64,000 nucleotides of DNA from Kosakonia cowanii JCM 10956 = DSM 18146 (GTDB taxonomy: Bacteria > Pseudomonadota > Gammaproteobacteria > Enterobacterales > Enterobacteriaceae), in contig NZ_CP019445.1 of assembly GCF_001975225.1 (NCBI RefSeq), positions 4,464,001-4,528,000 of the forward strand, read 5' to 3'. Of the stretch, positions 43,180 to 52,595 are shown piece by piece. Positions within the stretch are counted from its first letter, which is position 1. Every line of letters starts with the position of its first letter. The notes beneath the pieces were generated by a model, which worked only from the letters and a program-made list of their open reading frames with translations, searched no databases and had not been told where the DNA came from. Position numbers and translations under genes: made by a program.

Positions 43180-44391
43180 ATGGCTAAAGCTATCCCGTTT
43201 AAGCAGATTGTTGAAAAAGCACACCTCTACGAAGCGGAGATGACACGCTTCCTGCGCGATATGATCGCCATCCCCAGCGAAAGCTGTGATGAGAAGCGTG
43301 TCGTTCACCGCATTAAAGAGGAGATGGAGCGCGTCGGCTTCGACAAAGTGGAGATCGACCCGATGGGCAACGTGCTCGGCTATATCGGCCACGGCCCGCG
43401 GCTGCTCGCCATGGATGCGCATATTGATACGGTCGGCGTCGGCAATATCAAAAACTGGGGCTTTGATCCCTATCACGGGATTGAAACCGATGAGCTGATC
43501 GGCGGGCGCGGTGCCTCCGATCAAGAGGGCGGCATGGCCTCGATGGTCTATGCCGGGAAGATCATTAAAGATCTTGGCCTTGAGGATGAGTACACCCTGC
43601 TGGTGACCGGCACCGTGCAGGAGGAGGATTGTGACGGACTTTGCTGGCAGTACATTATCGAGCAGTCCGGCATTCGCCCGGAGTTTGTCGTCAGCACTGA
43701 ACCGACCGATTGCCAGATCTATCGCGGCCATCGCGGGCGCATGGAGATCCGCGTCGATGTGCATGGCGTCAGCTGTCATGGCTCCGCGCCGGAGCGCGGT
43801 GATAACGCCATCTTCAAAATGGCTCCGATTCTCAACGAACTGGAGAAGCTGTCGCAACGTCTGGGACATGACGATTTTCTCGGCAAAGGCACGCTCACCG
43901 TCTCCGAGATCTTCTTTACCTCGCCAAGCCGCTGCGCGGTGGCGGATAGCTGCGCCATCTCTATCGATCGCCGCCTCACCTGGGGCGAAAGCTGGGAAGG
44001 CGCGCTGGAGGAGATCCGCGCGCTACCGGCGGTGAAAAAGGCCGAAGCGGTAGTGTCGATGTACAGCTATGACCGCCCGTCGTGGACCGGGCTTATCTAT
44101 CCTACCGAGTGCTACTTCCCGACGTGGAAAGTGGAGGAGGATCACTTCACGGTGCGCGCGCTCTACAACGCCTATGAGGGGTTGTTCGGCAGCGCGCCGG
44201 TGGTCGATAAGTGGACCTTCTCCACCAACGGCGTCTCAATTATGGGACGGCACGGCATTCCGGTTATCGGTTTTGGCCCCGGTAAAGAGCCGGAAGCCCA
44301 TGCGCCGAATGAGAAGACCTGGAAGTCGCATCTGGTCACCTGCGCGGCGATGTATGCCGCGATCCCGCTGAGCTGGCTGGCGACTGCGTAG
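43180..44391 (+). CDS. ygeY: YgeY, M20-family metallohydrolase
   Basis: 403 residues, the E. coli length. Zinc-binding motifs MDAHIDTVG and [10 protein letters not shown] belong to the M20/ArgE/DapE peptidase-deacylase family, with a dimerisation domain in the middle (about 180-290). Start after AGGAGAAGAGAGCG. Predicted to hydrolyse an amide or ureido intermediate of purine breakdown; substrate inferred. Confidence 0.94.
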   Translation: MAKAIPFKQIVEKAHLYEAEMTRFLRDMIAIPSESCDEKRVVHRIKEEMERVGFDKVEIDPMGNVLGYIGHGPRLLAMDAHIDTVGVGNIKNWGFDPYHGIETDELIGGRGASDQEGGMASMVYAGKIIKDLGLEDEYTLLVTGTVQEEDCDGLCWQYIIEQSGIRPEFVVSTEPTDCQIYRGHRGRMEIRVDVHGVSCHGSAPERGDNAIFKMAPILNELEKLSQRLGHDDFLGKGTLTVSEIFFTSPSRCAVADSCAISIDRRLTWGESWEGALEEIRALPAVKKAEAVVSMYSYDRPSWTGLIYPTECYFPTWKVEEDHFTVRALYNAYEGLFGSAPVVDKWTFSTNGVSIMGRHGIPVIGFGPGKEPEAHAPNEKTWKSHLVTCAAMYAAIPLSWLATA

Positions 44392-44403
44392 CTTGTCGAT
44401 GTC

Positions 44404-44430
44404 ACGCCCGCCTGATTTCGCGGCGGGCGT
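44404..44430 (+). other. Hairpin between ygeY and hyuA
   Basis: ACGCCCGCC and GGCGGGCGT form a 9-bp stem, and hyuA starts 13 bp later. There is no T-run, so attenuation or message protection is more likely than full termination. Confidence 0.5.
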
Positions 44431-44442
44431 TCTGGAGTCTCT

Positions 44443-45864
44443 ATGCGCGTACTGATTAAAAATGGCCTTATCGTCAACGCTGACAAGAGAGCCTGCGCGG
44501 ATCTGCTTATCGATGCCGGGCGGGTTAAGCAAATTGCCAGCACGATTGAGGCCGATGCCTCCTGCAAGGTGATTGATGCCACGGGCTGTTATGTGATGCC
44601 CGGCGGCATCGATGTTCACACCCATTTCAATATTGATACCGGGCTTGCCCGCAGCTGCGACGACTTCTTTACCGGCACCCGCGCGGCGGCCTGCGGCGGC
44701 ACCACTACGGTGGTCGATCATATGGGCTTTGGCCCGCCCGGCTGCCATCTGCGCCACCAGCTCGGGGTTTACCATAACTATGCCGCCTATAAAGCAGTGA
44801 TCGACTACAGCTTTCACGGCGTGATCCAGCATGTGAATCACGGCATTCTGGATGAGATCCCGATGATGGTGGAGAGCGGCATCAGCAGTTTCAAGCTCTA
44901 TCTCACTTATCAGTACAAGCTGAACGATGATGAGATTTTGCAGGCGATGCGCCATCTGCATCTGGCGGGCGCGCTGACCACCGTCCACCCGGAGAACGAT
45001 GCCGCCATCGCCCAGCGCCGCGCGGCGTTTCTTAATGCCGGGAAAACCGCGCCGCGCTACCACGCCCTGAGCCGCCCGCCGGAGTGCGAAGCGGAAGCGA
45101 TCGCCAGAGTGATTAATCTCGCGCGGCTTGCCGGCGACGCGCCGCTCTATATCGTGCACCTCTCCAATCAGCTGGGGCTGGAGTACCTGCGTCTGGCCCG
45201 CGCGCAACAGCAGCCGGTGTGGGTAGAGACCTGCCCGCAGTATCTGCTGCTCGACGAGCGCTGCTACGAACGCCAGGATGCGCTGAAGTATCTGCTCAGC
45301 CCGCCGCTGCGTAACGCCCGCCACAACGATGCGCTGTGGAGCGGCATTGCCGATGGCGCGATTGATACCGTCGCTACCGATCACTGCGCTTTTTCGCTGA
45401 CTCAGCGCCAGACCCTCTCCGGCGGCGATTTCAGCCGCTGCCCGAACGGGCTACCGGGGGTGGAAAACCGCCTGCTGCTGCTCTTCTCCTATGGGGTGAT
45501 GACCGGGCGTATTTCGCCCGAACGCTTTGTGGCGCTTACCAGCGCCAACCCGGCGAAATTGTTCGGCATGTGGCCGCAAAAGGGGCTATTGGCTCCCGGC
45601 GCGGATGGCGATGTGGTGATTATCGATCCGCAGCGCACCACCACCATTCGCCACGACCGGCTGCATGACAATGCGGACTACTCGCCGTGGGAGGGGTTTA
45701 TCTGTCAGGGGGCGATCCGCCAGACCCTGTCGCGCGGGCGGGTGATCTTCGATAACGGCGTATTCACCGGCGTTGCTGGCCAGGGGCGCTTTTTACGCCG
45801 CCAACCCTTTCAGCCGCTTACGCTGCCGTCAGCGGAACCGTTGCTACAAGAGAGTGTGCTATGA
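44443..45864 (+). CDS. hyuA: HyuA, D-phenylhydantoinase / dihydropyrimidinase-type hydrolase
   Basis: Cyclic amidohydrolase of 473 residues (E. coli 461). Metal ligands His59 and His61 (GIDVHTHFN), the carboxylated Lys in SSFKLYLTYQYK (about 150), and Asp in VATDHCAF. It opens hydantoin-like rings; in this cluster an imidazole- or hydantoin-ring intermediate is the natural guess. Stop overlaps the yqeA start (ATGA). Confidence 0.94.
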   Translation: MRVLIKNGLIVNADKRACADLLIDAGRVKQIASTIEADASCKVIDATGCYVMPGGIDVHTHFNIDTGLARSCDDFFTGTRAAACGGTTTVVDHMGFGPPGCHLRHQLGVYHNYAAYKAVIDYSFHGVIQHVNHGILDEIPMMVESGISSFKLYLTYQYKLNDDEILQAMRHLHLAGALTTVHPENDAAIAQRRAAFLNAGKTAPRYHALSRPPECEAEAIARVINLARLAGDAPLYIVHLSNQLGLEYLRLARAQQQPVWVETCPQYLLLDERCYERQDALKYLLSPPLRNARHNDALWSGIADGAIDTVATDHCAFSLTQRQTLSGGDFSRCPNGLPGVENRLLLLFSYGVMTGRISPERFVALTSANPAKLFGMWPQKGLLAPGADGDVVIIDPQRTTTIRHDRLHDNADYSPWEGFICQGAIRQTLSRGRVIFDNGVFTGVAGQGRFLRRQPFQPLTLPSAEPLLQESVL

Positions 45865-46792
45865 AGAAAAAGATTGTTCTCGCCCTCGGCGGAAATGCGC
45901 TCGGGTGCGATCTCGCCGGGTAGATGCAGGCGCTACAGCAGACTGCACAAACAATAGCGGAACTGGTCGCCCAGGGGCACCAGGTGGTGATCACCCACGG
46001 TAACGGCCCGCAGGTGGGCATGATCACTCTCGCCTTCGAGGCCGCCGCCAGAACCGAGGCACACACGCCGATGCTGCCGATGTCGGTCTGCGTCGCCCTG
46101 AGCCAGGGCTATATTGGCTACGATCTGCAAAATACCCTGCGCGAAGCCCTGCTCGCCCGTAACCTCGATATTCCCGTCGCCACGGTGATAACCCAGGTGG
46201 AAGTGGCGGCGGGCGATGCCGCCTTCAGCCAGCCGGACAAACCGATTGGCTCCTTCTTTTCCGAAGCTGAAGCGCAGGCGCTTATCCGCCAGGGTTACAC
46301 CATGAAGGAGGATGCCGGGCGCGGCTACCGGCGGGTTGTCGCCTCGCCAAAACCGGTCGATATCATTGAAAAAGAGACGGTAAAAGCGCTGATGGCCGCG
46401 GGTCAGGTGGTGATCACCTGCGGCGGCGGCGGTATTCCGGTGGTACGTGAGGGCAGCATCTGCGCGGCGTCAGCGCGGTGATCGATAAAGACTGGGCCAG
46501 CGCCACGCTCGCCGCCATGATCGATGCAGATATGTTGATCATTCTCACCACCGTGGAGAAAGTGGCGCTGCACTTCGGCAAGGCCAACCAGCAGTTGCTC
46601 GATACGCTCTCCGTCAGGAATGCGGAGCGTTTTATCGCCGAAGGTCACTTCGCCGCAGGTTCAATGCTGCCAAAAGTGGAGGCCGCCGTCGCCTTTGCCC
46701 ACTCGCGGCCTGGCCGCCAGGCGCTGATCACCGAGCTACGCCAGGCGAAAGCGGGCATTGAGGGGAAAACCGGCACGCTGATTAGCCAGTAA
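45861..46792 (+). pseudogene. yqeA: YqeA, carbamate kinase, disrupted by a stop codon and a frameshift
   Basis: Carbamate kinases turn carbamoyl phosphate + ADP into ATP, CO2 and ammonia. The reading frame starts MKKKIVLALGGNALG, but codon 21 (45921-45923) is TAG where relatives have Gln (LAGQM). It then continues intact (THGNGPQVGM, EDAGRGYRRVVASPKPVD) to about 46457, where one base is missing: REGS is followed by HLRGVSAVIDKDW only in the -1 frame. That frame runs to the normal end, EGKTGTLISQ, at 46792. Both lesions sit in an otherwise well-conserved gene, so inactivation is recent, or one lesion is a sequencing error. Confidence 0.88.
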
Positions 46793-46813
46793 CCGGCGGC
46801 CGGGCGTGCCCGA

Positions 46814-47644
46814 TCAGCTCACCGCAATGGGCGTTTCACTCTGTTGCTGCGCGGGCGTATTGAGGCCGAGCAGCCCGCCCGCCGCGCGGTTTTTCACCTG
46901 CAGGATCTCCGCCAGCACGCTGATGGCAATCTCCTGCGGCGTCTCGGCGCCAATGTCATACCCTACCGGCGCGCGCAGGCGGGCAAGCGCGCTGTCGCTG
47001 ACGCCCGCATCGCGCATCTGGCGCAGAAAGGATTGCACCTTACGCCGGCTCGACAGTAGCCCGAGCCACGCCACCGGCTGGTCAATCAGCAGCTCCAGCG
47101 CCTCGCGATCCTGGTTATGGGTGGCGATCAGCACGTAGTCCTGCGGCTGAATTGCGAGGTTGTCGATCACCTCGACGAAAGTTTGCCCATACACCAAGCG
47201 AATGGAAGGGAGAAAAGCATCAGAGGTAAGGCTCTGAAGATAGGTGTCGCCAACGGCGATATCAAACCCGAGCGGCACCGCAGCGTGCGCCATTGCGCGG
47301 TTAACGTGGCCTGCGCCAACCAGCACCAGCCGGGGGCGCAGGCCATGCACGCTGATATGTACCGTCATTGCGCCGCCGCAGTCCGAGCCGACCGCATTTT
47401 GCCCGCTGCGCGCCATACGGCCATGAAAGACGCGGGCGGTTTTCTCCCGCAGCGCCTCCAGCGCCTCGTTAATAACGTGGCGCTCAATCACGCCGCCGCC
47501 GATGGTGCCGATGATCGTGCCGTCATCGCGAATCAACATCTGCGCAGTGTGCCGGGGGGCTGACCCACGGCTGTCAATAATCTGCGCCAGGGCAAAAGGC
47601 CGGTTCTGCTCTTCAAGTTTTGCTGCTTCTGCAAAAATCGTCAT
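46814..47644 (-). CDS. XdhC/YqeB-like molybdenum-hydroxylase maturation factor
   Basis: 276 residues from the ATG at 47644 (GAGG 5 bases upstream). N-terminal XdhC domain (TIIGTIGGGVIERHV, GSDCGGAMTV) and C-terminal Rossmann domain (RLVLVGAGHVNRAMAHA). It resembles the first half of E. coli YqeB (541 residues) and is half that size. Such proteins bind molybdenum cofactor and help its sulfuration for xanthine-dehydrogenase-type enzymes. No such hydroxylase is in the window. It is convergent with yqeA and divergent from ygfK. Confidence 0.85.
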   Translation of the reverse strand: MTIFAEAAKLEEQNRPFALAQIIDSRGSAPRHTAQMLIRDDGTIIGTIGGGVIERHVINEALEALREKTARVFHGRMARSGQNAVGSDCGGAMTVHISVHGLRPRLVLVGAGHVNRAMAHAAVPLGFDIAVGDTYLQSLTSDAFLPSIRLVYGQTFVEVIDNLAIQPQDYVLIATHNQDREALELLIDQPVAWLGLLSSRRKVQSFLRQMRDAGVSDSALARLRAPVGYDIGAETPQEIAISVLAEILQVKNRAAGGLLGLNTPAQQQSETPIAVS

Positions 47645-47824
47645 AACATCCTCAAGGTTATTTAGTCCGCGCGTGGCACGCTTTTTCACCTTTGAGTAAT
47701 GCAATATTTATACTCGTCTGCCGTTTTATTTTTTAAAGCGTGAGCCGCGTCGTAAACGAACCTGATATTTGCCTGAAGACTAATCAGTAATAACCACGCT
47801 AATACGCAGCGGCGGGCGGGAAAT

Positions 47825-47837
47825 TATCACTCTGATA
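47825..47837. promoter_or_regulatory. Candidate YgeV enhancer site upstream of ygfK
   Basis: TATCACTCTGATA shares the TATCA-N3-TGATA form with the site at 40348, and lies 140 bp before the sigma-54 promoter at 47977. A 10-mer, ACCCAACCGC (47911-47920), also recurs at 40296-40305. Confidence 0.4.
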
Positions 47838-47976
47838 GTTTCTCTGCGGTTTTTGAGAAAATAAAAATCACGCTGACCTGAGGATTGCCTGATACTCACC
47901 CTCGAAATAAACCCAACCGCCAGGACTTTAGATACACCTCACACTTTCATGCTCTTTCAACCACTTAAACCAGGAG

Positions 47977-47992
47977 TGGTGTGATTGTTGCT
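47977..47992 (+). promoter_or_regulatory. Sigma-54 promoter of ygfK-ssnA
   Basis: TGGTGTGATTGTTGCT has GG and GC exactly 10 bases apart and a perfect TTGCT -12 part. It lies 75 bp before the ygfK start. The rest of the 422-bp gap (47645-48066) shows no gene. Confidence 0.6.
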
Positions 47993-48066
47993 TTCTCTCC
48001 CCTCGCCGCTGCGATGAAAAATAGTGCGGCAATGTCGTTTATCTGAATAAGCCAGAGGAGAGGGTT

Positions 48067-51000
48067 ATGGGAGATATTATGCGCCCCGTGCCGTTTGAGG
48101 CGCTGCTGACGCGTATTTTTGCGGAGTATCAGAGCCAGCGGTCAATATTTGGCATTCCTGAACAACAATTCTATTCAGCCGATCGTTCGCGGCCCATTAC
48201 GGTATTTGGCGAAACCTGCGCCACCCCGCTTGGCCCCGCCGCCGGACCGCATACACAGCTGGCGCAAAATATTATTACCGCCTGGCTGACGGGCGGGCGT
48301 TTTATCGAATTAAAAACCGTGCAGATCCTCGATCGCCTTGAGATTGAAAAGCCCTGTATTGATGCCGCAGATGCCGGTTTTAATACCGAGTGGTCGACGG
48401 AGTTCACCCTGGCAAAGGCCTGGGATGAGTACCTGAAAGCCTGGTTTGTGCTGCATCTGCTTGATGCGGTGTTCCCGCAGACGCCGAGAACAGAAGAGAA
48501 ATCGTTTATTTTCAATATGAGCGTCGGCTACAACCTTGAAGGCATCAAGCAGCCGCCGATGCAGACCTTTATCGCCCGCATGATGGATGCCTCGGCGGAG
48601 CCAAAATTTCACCTCTATCGCACCACCCTGCATCACTGCCTGAATAACGCCGACTTTCTCGCCCGCCTGCCGAATCATGCCCGCTCGGCCAGGCTGCAAT
48701 CGCTCTCGGAGCGCATTCCCGCCACGCTGGTGCAGGGTGTCACGCTCTCCACCATGCATGGCTGCCCGCCGGATGAGATTGAAGCCATCTGCCGCTATAT
48801 GCTGGTGGAGAAGCGGCTCAACACCTTCGTCAAACTCAACCCGACCCTGCTGGGCTACGGGCGCGTACGCGAGATCCTCGACCGCTGCGGCTTTGAGGAG
48901 ATTGTGCTTAATGAAGAGTCCTTCGCCCACGACTTACAGCTTGCCCCGGCGGTGGCGATGCTGACGCGGCTGATGGCGCTGGCAGTCGAACAGCAGCGCG
49001 GCTTCGGCGTCAAGCTGACCAACACCCTCGGCACAGTCAATACCCGCGGCGTGTTACCGGGCGGCGAGATGTATATGTCCGGGCGCGCCCTCTTCCCGCT
49101 CGCCATCAATGTTGCCGCCCGGCTCTCTCGCGCCTTCGATGGCAAGCTGCCGATCTCCTACTCCGGCGGTGCCAGCCAGCTCACCATCCGCGATATCTTC
49201 GAGACCGGCATTCGCCCAATCACACTGGCAACGGATCTGCTGAAACCGGGCGGCTATCTGCGCCTCACCGCCTGCCTGCGCGAGCTGGAGCAGGCGCAGG
49301 GCTGGGAGATGACCGCTATTGATGTCGCGCGGCTCGATGCGTTGGCCGAACGCGCCATCACCATGGAGTACACGCAGAAAGGGTGGAAGCCGGACGATCG
49401 CATCGAGGTCGCCAGCCCGCTGCCCGCCACCGACTGCTATGTTGCGCCATGCGTTAACGCCTGCGCCATCAAACAGGATATCCCGGAGTATATTCGCCTG
49501 CTTGGCGAGGGCCGCTACGCCGATGCGCTGGCGTTGATTTACCAGCGCAATGCGCTCCCGGCCATGACGGGGCATATCTGCGATCACCAGTGTCAGTACA
49601 ACTGCACGCGGCTGGATTATGAGAGCGCGGTGAATATTCGTGAGCTGAAGAAGGTCGCGCTGGAAAAGGGGTGGGAAGCGTACCAACGCCGCTGGTATAA
49701 ACCGGCAGGCTCCGGCTCGCGCCATCCGGTAGCGGTGATCGGTGCCGGGCCTGCCGGGCTGGCGGCCGGCTACTTTCTCGCCCGTGCCGGGCATCCGGTG
49801 ACGCTGTTTGAGCGCGAAGCCAGCGCCGGTGGCGTGGTGAAAAATATCATTCCGCCATTTCGTATTCCGCCGGAGCTGATTGAGCACGATATTGATTTCG
49901 TGGTGCAGCACGGCGTGAAGATCGTCTATGGCTGCGATCCGCACCTGACCATCGGGCAGTTACAAAAGCAGGGTTTTCACTATGTGCTGGTGGCGACCGG
50001 CGCGGATAAAAGCCACGCGGTGGCGCTGGGCGGCGATAACCCGAATATTCACGCCTCGCTGGCGTTTTTGCGCGCCTTTCATCGCGGCGAGCCTTTGCAG
50101 CCCGGTAAACATGTGGCGATTATCGGCGCAGGCAACACGGCGATGGATTGCGCCCGCGCGGCGCTGCGCATACCGGGCGTTGAGCGTGCCACCGTGGTTT
50201 ACCGTCGCTCGCGCAAAGAGATGCCCGCCTGGCGCGAAGAGTATGAAGAGGCGCGCCGTGCAGGGGTGGAGTTTGCGTGGCTGAGCAACCCGGAGCAGTT
50301 TGCGCCAGACGGCACGTTGACGCTGCGCGTAATGCAGCTCGGTGAGGCCGATGCCACAGGGCGACGCCAGCCGCTGGCCACAGACAAAACGCGCACCATG
50401 CAGGTCGATAGTGTCATTACCGCCATCGGCGAGCAGCAGGATAACGCGGCGCTGGCGGCATTCGGCCTGCCCGTTGATGAAAAGGGCCGCGTGGCGGTCA
50501 ATGCCGAGGGTGAAACGCGCCTCGCCAACGTCTTTTTAATTGGCGATGTGCAAAATGGCCCGGCGTCGATTGTCGCTGCCATCGGCAATGCCCGGCAGGC
50601 AGCGGAGGCGATCCTCGCACGCGAAAGTCTCGCCAGCCATCAACAGAGCAAATACTGGAGCAATGTCGATCCGGCGGAGATTTACCAGCGCAAAGGCGAC
50701 ATCGCCCTGGCGCAGGCGGATAAGGCGGATCGGGAGAGCTTTGTCGCCCAGGAGGCGAGCCGTTGCCTGGCCTGCAACTACATTTGCAGCAAATGTGTCG
50801 ATGTCTGCCCGAACCGGGCGAATATCTCGCTGCCGATCCCCGGCTTCAACAACCGTTTCCAGACCCTGCATCTGGATGCCTGGTGCAACGAGTGCGGCAA
50901 CTGCGCGCAGTTCTGCCCATGGCAGGGCAAGCCCTATCAGGACAAAGTGACCCTCTTCAGCCTCGAAGAGGATTTCCTCACTAGCCACAATCCCGGCTTT

Positions 51001-51171
51001 TTCATCGACAACCAGCGCGTCTATATCCGCCAGCATAACCAGCAGTGGCAGTTGGATATCGATGCGGATGGCCATTTCGGCCATGTGCCGCCGCAGCTGG
51101 AGGCGATGTGCCGCATTATCGGCCACATCCATGAGCACTATCACTATCTGCTTAGCGAGGTAGAACAATGA
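48067..51171 (+). CDS. ygfK: YgfK, FAD/iron-sulfur oxidoreductase of the selenium-dependent molybdenum hydroxylase group
   Basis: 1034 residues (E. coli 1032). A TIM-barrel region related to dihydropyrimidine dehydrogenase (about 40-420) is followed by a Cys-rich glutamate-synthase-type domain (CVNACAIKQDIPEYI, CDHQCQYNC), FAD/NAD motifs (VIGAGPAGLAAGYFLARAG; IIGAGNTAMDCARAAL) and two C-terminal 4Fe-4S motifs (CNYICSKCVDVCP; CNECGNCAQFCP). Likely reduces a purine-ring intermediate under anaerobic conditions. Overlaps ssnA by 4 bp. Confidence 0.95.
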   Translation: MGDIMRPVPFEALLTRIFAEYQSQRSIFGIPEQQFYSADRSRPITVFGETCATPLGPAAGPHTQLAQNIITAWLTGGRFIELKTVQILDRLEIEKPCIDAADAGFNTEWSTEFTLAKAWDEYLKAWFVLHLLDAVFPQTPRTEEKSFIFNMSVGYNLEGIKQPPMQTFIARMMDASAEPKFHLYRTTLHHCLNNADFLARLPNHARSARLQSLSERIPATLVQGVTLSTMHGCPPDEIEAICRYMLVEKRLNTFVKLNPTLLGYGRVREILDRCGFEEIVLNEESFAHDLQLAPAVAMLTRLMALAVEQQRGFGVKLTNTLGTVNTRGVLPGGEMYMSGRALFPLAINVAARLSRAFDGKLPISYSGGASQLTIRDIFETGIRPITLATDLLKPGGYLRLTACLRELEQAQGWEMTAIDVARLDALAERAITMEYTQKGWKPDDRIEVASPLPATDCYVAPCVNACAIKQDIPEYIRLLGEGRYADALALIYQRNALPAMTGHICDHQCQYNCTRLDYESAVNIRELKKVALEKGWEAYQRRWYKPAGSGSRHPVAVIGAGPAGLAAGYFLARAGHPVTLFEREASAGGVVKNIIPPFRIPPELIEHDIDFVVQHGVKIVYGCDPHLTIGQLQKQGFHYVLVATGADKSHAVALGGDNPNIHASLAFLRAFHRGEPLQPGKHVAIIGAGNTAMDCARAALRIPGVERATVVYRRSRKEMPAWREEYEEARRAGVEFAWLSNPEQFAPDGTLTLRVMQLGEADATGRRQPLATDKTRTMQVDSVITAIGEQQDNAALAAFGLPVDEKGRVAVNAEGETRLANVFLIGDVQNGPASIVAAIGNARQAAEAILARESLASHQQSKYWSNVDPAEIYQRKGDIALAQADKADRESFVAQEASRCLACNYICSKCVDVCPNRANISLPIPGFNNRFQTLHLDAWCNECGNCAQFCPWQGKPYQDKVTLFSLEEDFLTSHNPGFFIDNQRVYIRQHNQQWQLDIDADGHFGHVPPQLEAMCRIIGHIHEHYHYLLSEVEQ

Positions 51172-52502
51172 GTCTCACCATCCTGAAAAATGCCACCGCC
51201 GCGCAGCTCTTCCCGGCGAAAGTGTGGCAGCAGGTCGATATCGCAATTAAAGATGATCTGATCCTCGCGGTCGACAGCGGGCTGGAGGAGCGCTATATGG
51301 GCGCGAAGGTGATTGAGATGCAGGGTCGGCTGGTGATGCCCGGCCTGGTCTGCGCCCATAACCACTTCTACTCCGGTTTATCGCGCGGGATTCAGGCGAA
51401 AATCGCCCCCAGCCCCGATTTTATCTCGACGCTGAAAAACCTCTGGTGGCGGCTCGACCGCGCCATCGATGCCGAGTCGCTCTACTACAGCGCGCTTATC
51501 TGTGCGCTGGAAGCGGTGCGCAGCGGCTGCACTACGGTTATCGATCATCACGCTTCGCCGGGGTATATCGCTGGTTCGCTCAGCCAGCTGCGCCGCGCTT
51601 TTCTTACCGTCGGGTTGCGCGGTATGACCTGCTTTGAGACCACCGACCGCAACGGGGGGCTGCGCGAGGTGTGTAAAGGCGTGGAGGAGAATATCCGCTT
51701 TGCCAAAGAGATCGACGCCGCGCGGCAAAGAGAGCAGGAACCTTATCTGGTCGAGGCCTGTATTGGCGCGCATGCGCCCTTCACCGTGCCGCACGAAGGG
51801 CTGGTGATGCTCAGTGAGGCGCGAAAAGCGACCGGGCGCGGGCTGCATATTCATGTCGCCGAGGATCGCTATGATGTCGCCCATAGCCATCACCACTACG
51901 GAAAAGATCCGCTAGAGCGGCTGGCAGCGTATGACCTGCTTGATGACAAAACCCTTGTCGCCCACGGGCTCTATCTCTCCGATATCGATATCTCGCTGCT
52001 CAATGCCCACGACGGTTTTCTGATCCATAACGCCCGTTCAAACATGAATAACCACGTCGGCTATAACCACCGGCTGGCGCAGTTCCGCCATTTTGCGCTC
52101 GGCACTGACGGCATCGGCTCCGATATGTTTGAAGAGCTAAAGTTCGCCTTCTTCAAGCACCGCGATGCGGGCGGCGCGCTGTGGCCCGACAGCTTTGCCC
52201 GCGCGCTCTATAACGGCAATGAGGTGCTGAACCGCAACTTTAACGCCCGCTTTGGCCGTATCGAGGCGGGGTATAAAGCGGATTTGACCATCTGCGACTA
52301 TCTGCCGCCGACGCCGCTGGTTGATGCGAATGTCGCCGGGCATCTGGCGTTTGGCCTCAGTTCCAACAGCGTGCACAGCGTGATGGTGAACGGCAGGATG
52401 ATTTACCAGGATCGCCGCTTTACCCTCGACTGCGCGCCGCTGTTTGCCGAGGCGCAGGCGGTGGCGAAACGGCTGTGGGCAAGGATGGATGCCCTGAACT
52501 GA
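51168..52502 (+). CDS. ssnA: SsnA, amidohydrolase / aminohydrolase-family protein
   Basis: 444 residues (E. coli 442). Metal motif CAHNHFYSGLSRGI, His pairs in HIGAHAPF and GLHIHVAED, and Asp in LGTDGIGSDM belong to the guanine/chlorohydrolase-like amidohydrolase group. Always found with ygfK. It probably deaminates or opens a purine-derived ring. Coupled to ygfK by ATGA. Confidence 0.94.
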   Translation: MSLTILKNATAAQLFPAKVWQQVDIAIKDDLILAVDSGLEERYMGAKVIEMQGRLVMPGLVCAHNHFYSGLSRGIQAKIAPSPDFISTLKNLWWRLDRAIDAESLYYSALICALEAVRSGCTTVIDHHASPGYIAGSLSQLRRAFLTVGLRGMTCFETTDRNGGLREVCKGVEENIRFAKEIDAARQREQEPYLVEACIGAHAPFTVPHEGLVMLSEARKATGRGLHIHVAEDRYDVAHSHHHYGKDPLERLAAYDLLDDKTLVAHGLYLSDIDISLLNAHDGFLIHNARSNMNNHVGYNHRLAQFRHFALGTDGIGSDMFEELKFAFFKHRDAGGALWPDSFARALYNGNEVLNRNFNARFGRIEAGYKADLTICDYLPPTPLVDANVAGHLAFGLSSNSVHSVMVNGRMIYQDRRFTLDCAPLFAEAQAVAKRLWARMDALN

Positions 52503-52510
52503 CCCCGCCA

Positions 52511-52539
52511 GCCCGCCCGTGGGTGCAAGCCGGGCGGGC
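52511..52539 (+). other. Hairpin between ssnA and the permease gene
   Basis: GCCCGCCC (52511-52518) and GGGCGGGC (52532-52539) can pair with a 13-base loop. No T-run. It lies in the 93-bp gap. Confidence 0.45.
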
Positions 52540-52595
52540 AGGCGCTACACGGTAGGGTTGAGTGGTTTGCCCGATCCGCACAGGAGAGAGAACTC

